Shown in pieces: positions 61,436 to 64,000 of a stretch of DNA of 64,000 nt (positions are counted from its first letter, which is position 1; each line of letters begins with the position of its first letter). The stretch is from Deinococcus aquatilis DSM 23025 (GTDB taxonomy: Bacteria; Deinococcota; Deinococci; Deinococcales; Deinococcaceae), in NCBI RefSeq assembly GCF_000378445.1, contig NZ_KB899708.1:40442-104441 (forward strand), in the 5' to 3' direction. A model generated the notes under the pieces. It saw nothing but the letters and a program-made list of their open reading frames with translations, ran no database searches and was not told the origin of the DNA. A program made the translations under genes and the position numbers.

Positions 61436-62785
61436 CTACAGCCCCCGCCCCAGCCGCTCCAGCAGGGCCACCCCGAACGCCACGCCCTGTTCAAAATGCA
61501 CCCGCAGAATATTTTCGTTGGGCGCATGAATCCGCCCGCCCAGATTGCTGATGCCCATTGCCACGCAGGGCACGCCCAGAAACTCGTTGAACGGTGACAT
61601 GGGACCGCTGGCCGCGCTGCTGGGATGAATGATCGGCTCCGAACCGTGGGCCTCCCGCGCCGCTTCCAGGCAGGCCACCACAAAGGGATGTCCGGCGTCG
61701 GCACGGGCGGGCTTCTGGTGAGATTCCAGTTCCACGACTTCTATGTCGCCCAGACCTTGGGTCTCCAGATGGGCACGCAAGAGCGCCAGAATCTGTTCCG
61801 GGTCCTGATCAGGCACCAGCCGGAAATCCAGCTTGACGCTGCCGTGTGCGGGCAATACCGTTTTGCTGCCTTCGCCCTGATACCCGCCACTCCAGCCGTT
61901 CACGTTGACCACGGGCAGCAGATTGGTGCGCTGGAAATACTCGGGGCCAGTGGCAAGCGGGCGGGTCACGCCGTAGGTGTCGCGTACTGCCTGACCGTCG
62001 CCGGGAATGGTGGCGATGGCGGCAAGGTCGGCGGCGCTGGGGTCGCGCACGGCGTCATGAAAACCGGGAATGGTCACGCGGCCCGTGTCGTCTCGCAGGG
62101 AGACCACGGCGCGGGCAAGGCGGTAGAGCGGATTGTCGATCACCGCGCCGAGGCTGCTGTGCAGGTCGGAGTCGGCCACCCGGCAGCGCAGTTCCACGCA
62201 CATCACGCCCTTCAGCCCCAGTGAGGCCACCGGGCGACCCTCGGGCGTAATGGACCCGAATTCCCACCAGCAGCCATCGGCCCGCAGCTCGTCGGCGTGG
62301 GCCTCCACAAAGGCTTCAAGGCTGGGACTGCCCACCTCTTCTTCCCCTTCCAGCAGCCAGCGCACGCGCAGGGGCAACTGGCCGCCGTGCCGCTCGCGCA
62401 CCGCCCGCACCGCCGCCAGCCGGGAAATAATCTCGCCCTTATCGTCGCTGACGCCGCGAGCATACAGCCGCCCATCGCGCTCGGTCAGCACAAAAGGCGG
62501 GCTGTCCCAGAGGTCTAGGGGGTCTTCGGGCTGCACGTCGTAATGGTTGTAGATCAGGAGGGTGGTGGGGCCGCTGCCTGCCTCTGCTACCAGCACAGGC
62601 GCAACCGTGCCGGGATACTGGCGCACGGTGAAGCCCTCGGCCTCCAGCAGACGGGTCACGTAGGCCGCCGCTTCGGGCAGCATCCGGCCCTGTGCGCTCA
62701 CGCTTTCTATGGCGACAAATTCGGCCAAATCCGACAGGCCGCGTGCGATGTGCGGGGACAGGTCGCTGGATGGGGTGGAAGTCAT
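61436..62785 (-). CDS. M20-family metallopeptidase (dipeptidase-like)
   Basis: The 449-residue protein has M20 metal ligands in IYNHYDVQP near residue 77, the catalytic Asp two residues on, ARGVSDDKGEI near residue 110, and LLEGEEEVGSPS near residue 140. The family-typical ANGWSGGYQGEG-like segment is present as VNVNGWSGGYQGEGSKT, and the late His is in GGRIHAPNENI. It should cleave dipeptides or acylated amino acids. I chose ATG 62785, with a TACCCT box 7 nt upstream; the frame is open to 62872. Confidence 0.92.
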   Translation of the reverse strand: MTSTPSSDLSPHIARGLSDLAEFVAIESVSAQGRMLPEAAAYVTRLLEAEGFTVRQYPGTVAPVLVAEAGSGPTTLLIYNHYDVQPEDPLDLWDSPPFVLTERDGRLYARGVSDDKGEIISRLAAVRAVRERHGGQLPLRVRWLLEGEEEVGSPSLEAFVEAHADELRADGCWWEFGSITPEGRPVASLGLKGVMCVELRCRVADSDLHSSLGAVIDNPLYRLARAVVSLRDDTGRVTIPGFHDAVRDPSAADLAAIATIPGDGQAVRDTYGVTRPLATGPEYFQRTNLLPVVNVNGWSGGYQGEGSKTVLPAHGSVKLDFRLVPDQDPEQILALLRAHLETQGLGDIEVVELESHQKPARADAGHPFVVACLEAAREAHGSEPIIHPSSAASGPMSPFNEFLGVPCVAMGISNLGGRIHAPNENILRVHFEQGVAFGVALLERLGRGL

Positions 62786-62792
62786 GGCCCTC

Positions 62793-62798
62793 AGGGTA
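62793..62798 (-). promoter_or_regulatory. -10 box TACCCT, leaderless type
   Basis: TACCCT on the minus strand lies 7 nt before the M20 peptidase ATG. Confidence 0.5.
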
Positions 62799-62829
62799 AA
62801 GGATGGAGGGCGGCTTCCCCCCCAAACCC

Positions 62830-63822
62830 CTACTGCTCGAAGCCGTGCGGATGCGTGCGGTGCCACTCCCACGCGCTTGCCACGATCTCTTTGAGGTCGG
62901 TGAATTTGGGCGCGAATCCCAGTTCCTTCACGATCAGGTTGGCATCGGCCACCAGACGCGGGGGGTCTCCGGCGCGGCGGGGGGCCAGTTCTCGGGTCAG
63001 AGGTGTGCCCACCACGGCGTCCACGGCGTCCAGCACTTCGCGCACGCTGAAGCCGTGACCGAGGCCCACGTTATAGGTGGTTGCCACCTGCCCGCCGCCG
63101 TGCAGCGCTTCCACCGCCAGCACATGCGCGTCGGCCAGGTCCTGCACATGCACGTAATCCCGGATGCAGGTGCCGTCGGGGGTGGGGTAATCGTCGCCGT
63201 AAATCAGCATCTTGTCGCGCTGGCCGAGCGCGGTCAGGCAGGCCAGTTCGATCAGGTGGGTCTTGTTGGCGTGCGCCTCGCCAATCGTGCCGCCCGGAGC
63301 CGCGCCACACACGTTGAAGTAGCGCAGAATCGTATAGGGCAAGCCGTGAGCGACCCCAAAGGCATGGATCATCTGTTCGGTCATCCATTTGGTTTCGCCG
63401 TACACGCTTTCAGGCTGCTTGGTGGCCGTTTCGGGAATCGGCACGGCGTCGGTGGTGCCGTAAACGGCAGCCGTGGAGGAAAACACCAGCGGAATCTTGC
63501 GCGTTTCCACGATGGCTTGCAGCAGGTTCAGGCTGCCCAGCACGTTGTTCCGGTAATAGCGGCCCGGTGCACGCATACTCTCGCCCACCTCGATCAGCGC
63601 GGCAAAATGAATCACGGCATCCGGCTGATGGGCATTCAGGGCCGCCTTGACCGCTTCGGCATCTTGCAAATCGGCCTTCACCAGCGTCACTTCGGGGGGC
63701 AGGGCTTCCGGGTGTCCGCTGGAAAGGTTGTCCAGCACCACCACGTCATGCCCTGCGGCCCGCAATTGCCGGACTGTATGCGAACCGATGTAGCCTGCTC
63801 CGCCCACCACCAGAAGTTTCAT
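62830..63822 (-). CDS. galE: UDP-glucose 4-epimerase
   Basis: The 330-residue extended SDR has the NAD motif VVGGAGYIGSHTVRQL near residue 5, LDNLSSGH near residue 31, Ser-Ser in FSSTAAVYG near residue 113 and the catalytic YGETKWMTEQ near residue 138. RYFNVCGAAPGG and CIRDYVHVQDLADAH follow as in GalE. It interconverts UDP-glucose and UDP-galactose for polysaccharide synthesis. I chose ATG 63822, which starts at the Rossmann strand, with TACCCT 6 nt upstream. Confidence 0.93.
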   Translation of the reverse strand: MKLLVVGGAGYIGSHTVRQLRAAGHDVVVLDNLSSGHPEALPPEVTLVKADLQDAEAVKAALNAHQPDAVIHFAALIEVGESMRAPGRYYRNNVLGSLNLLQAIVETRKIPLVFSSTAAVYGTTDAVPIPETATKQPESVYGETKWMTEQMIHAFGVAHGLPYTILRYFNVCGAAPGGTIGEAHANKTHLIELACLTALGQRDKMLIYGDDYPTPDGTCIRDYVHVQDLADAHVLAVEALHGGGQVATTYNVGLGHGFSVREVLDAVDAVVGTPLTRELAPRRAGDPPRLVADANLIVKELGFAPKFTDLKEIVASAWEWHRTHPHGFEQ

Positions 63823-63828
63823 GCGGTT

Positions 63829-63834
63829 AGGGTA
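63829..63834 (-). promoter_or_regulatory. -10 box TACCCT, leaderless type
   Basis: TACCCT on the minus strand lies 6 nt before the galE ATG. Confidence 0.55.
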
Positions 63835-63903
63835 GCAAAGGCCTGATGCGAAAAGACTCAGAACTGAGGACTCCGGGGTACAGAACGACAAGAACTAAGT
63901 AGG

Positions 63904-64000
63904 TCGAAGTTAATCTATAGATTAACCGAGCGAAGCGAGTATCGAAGAAAGTACGTCGTAGTGGGAATGGAGCTTTATCCCGCAGTTTGGGGTAAAGCGG
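63904..64000 (+). repeat. Family C palindromic element at window end
   Basis: GTTAATCTATAGATTAAC (63909-63926) is a perfect 18-bp palindrome followed by CGAGCGAAGCGAG (63927-63939). Further on, GCTTTATCCC (63972-63981) pairs with GGGGTAAAGC (63989-63998) with one mismatch, around GCAGTTT. The two modules match those of the glpK insertion. The element runs off the window edge. Confidence 0.65.

Overview
The window is chromosomal DNA of a GC-rich (roughly two-thirds G+C) bacterium, almost certainly a Deinococcus. The evidence is an 889-residue PilF-type pilus ATPase with a triplicated N-terminal domain (shared with Thermus), a compact RNase II-family nuclease, clpP-clpX followed by lon, a small protein ending in a WGxxG-type tail, several families of short intergenic repeats, and above all a recurring TANNNT box placed 6-7 nt before many start codons. 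That last pattern is the leaderless-mRNA promoter arrangement reported for Deinococcus. I see no rRNA, tRNA, CRISPR array, transposase or prophage genes. The content is mostly housekeeping and ordinary accessory metabolism.

Layout. 1-5.7 kb: end of a membrane protein, two overlapping P-loop kinases, a BenE-like transporter divergent from a MocR regulator with four operator-like repeats between them, and a pgeF-yqeG pair. 5.8-9.8 kb: pilF (pilB) and pilT, closed by a strong terminator. 10-12 kb: a two-gene ABC transporter. 12-18.5 kb, minus strand: proteolysis and RNA decay (clpP-clpX, lon, rnj). 19-22.5 kb: a signalling cassette of OmpR-type regulator, multi-PAS histidine kinase and Rcp1-like receiver. 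22.5-29 kb: WGxxG protein, HD hydrolase, DUF418 membrane protein, YebC, an amidohydrolase and a receiver-BTAD regulator. 29-36 kb: alaS, a methyltransferase/MmcQ pair, a phosphoesterase and a lipoprotein hydrolase. 36-41.3 kb: rhodanese, SufE, a three-gene DUF2089/SHOCT-like/beta-repeat cluster and an RNB nuclease.

41.5-45.4 kb: aguA and aguB (agmatine to putrescine) enclosing a GNAT and a DsbA-like gene. 45.8-48 kb: fabI and an M42 peptidase. 48-51.3 kb: glpK-glpD (glycerol catabolism). 52.5-54.3 kb: a dienoyl-CoA isomerase-like and a dienoyl-CoA reductase-like gene, together fitting oxidation of unsaturated fatty acids. 54.4-58.8 kb: a PBP4-type peptidase, two tandem secreted alpha/beta hydrolases and an SDR. 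58.9-63.8 kb: a lipoprotein, rtcB, an M20 peptidase and galE.

The most unusual signals are two core genes carrying in-frame extra segments. In alaS about 65 codons are inserted in a tract of about 46% G+C. In glpK about 50 codons are inserted as a nested palindromic element whose sequence modules recur at the right end of the window. Other points of interest are the leaderless promoters, the short repeat families (one with inverted termini), two G-quadruplex-type tracts, and a near-consensus promoter running straight into a terminator at about 23.8 kb.
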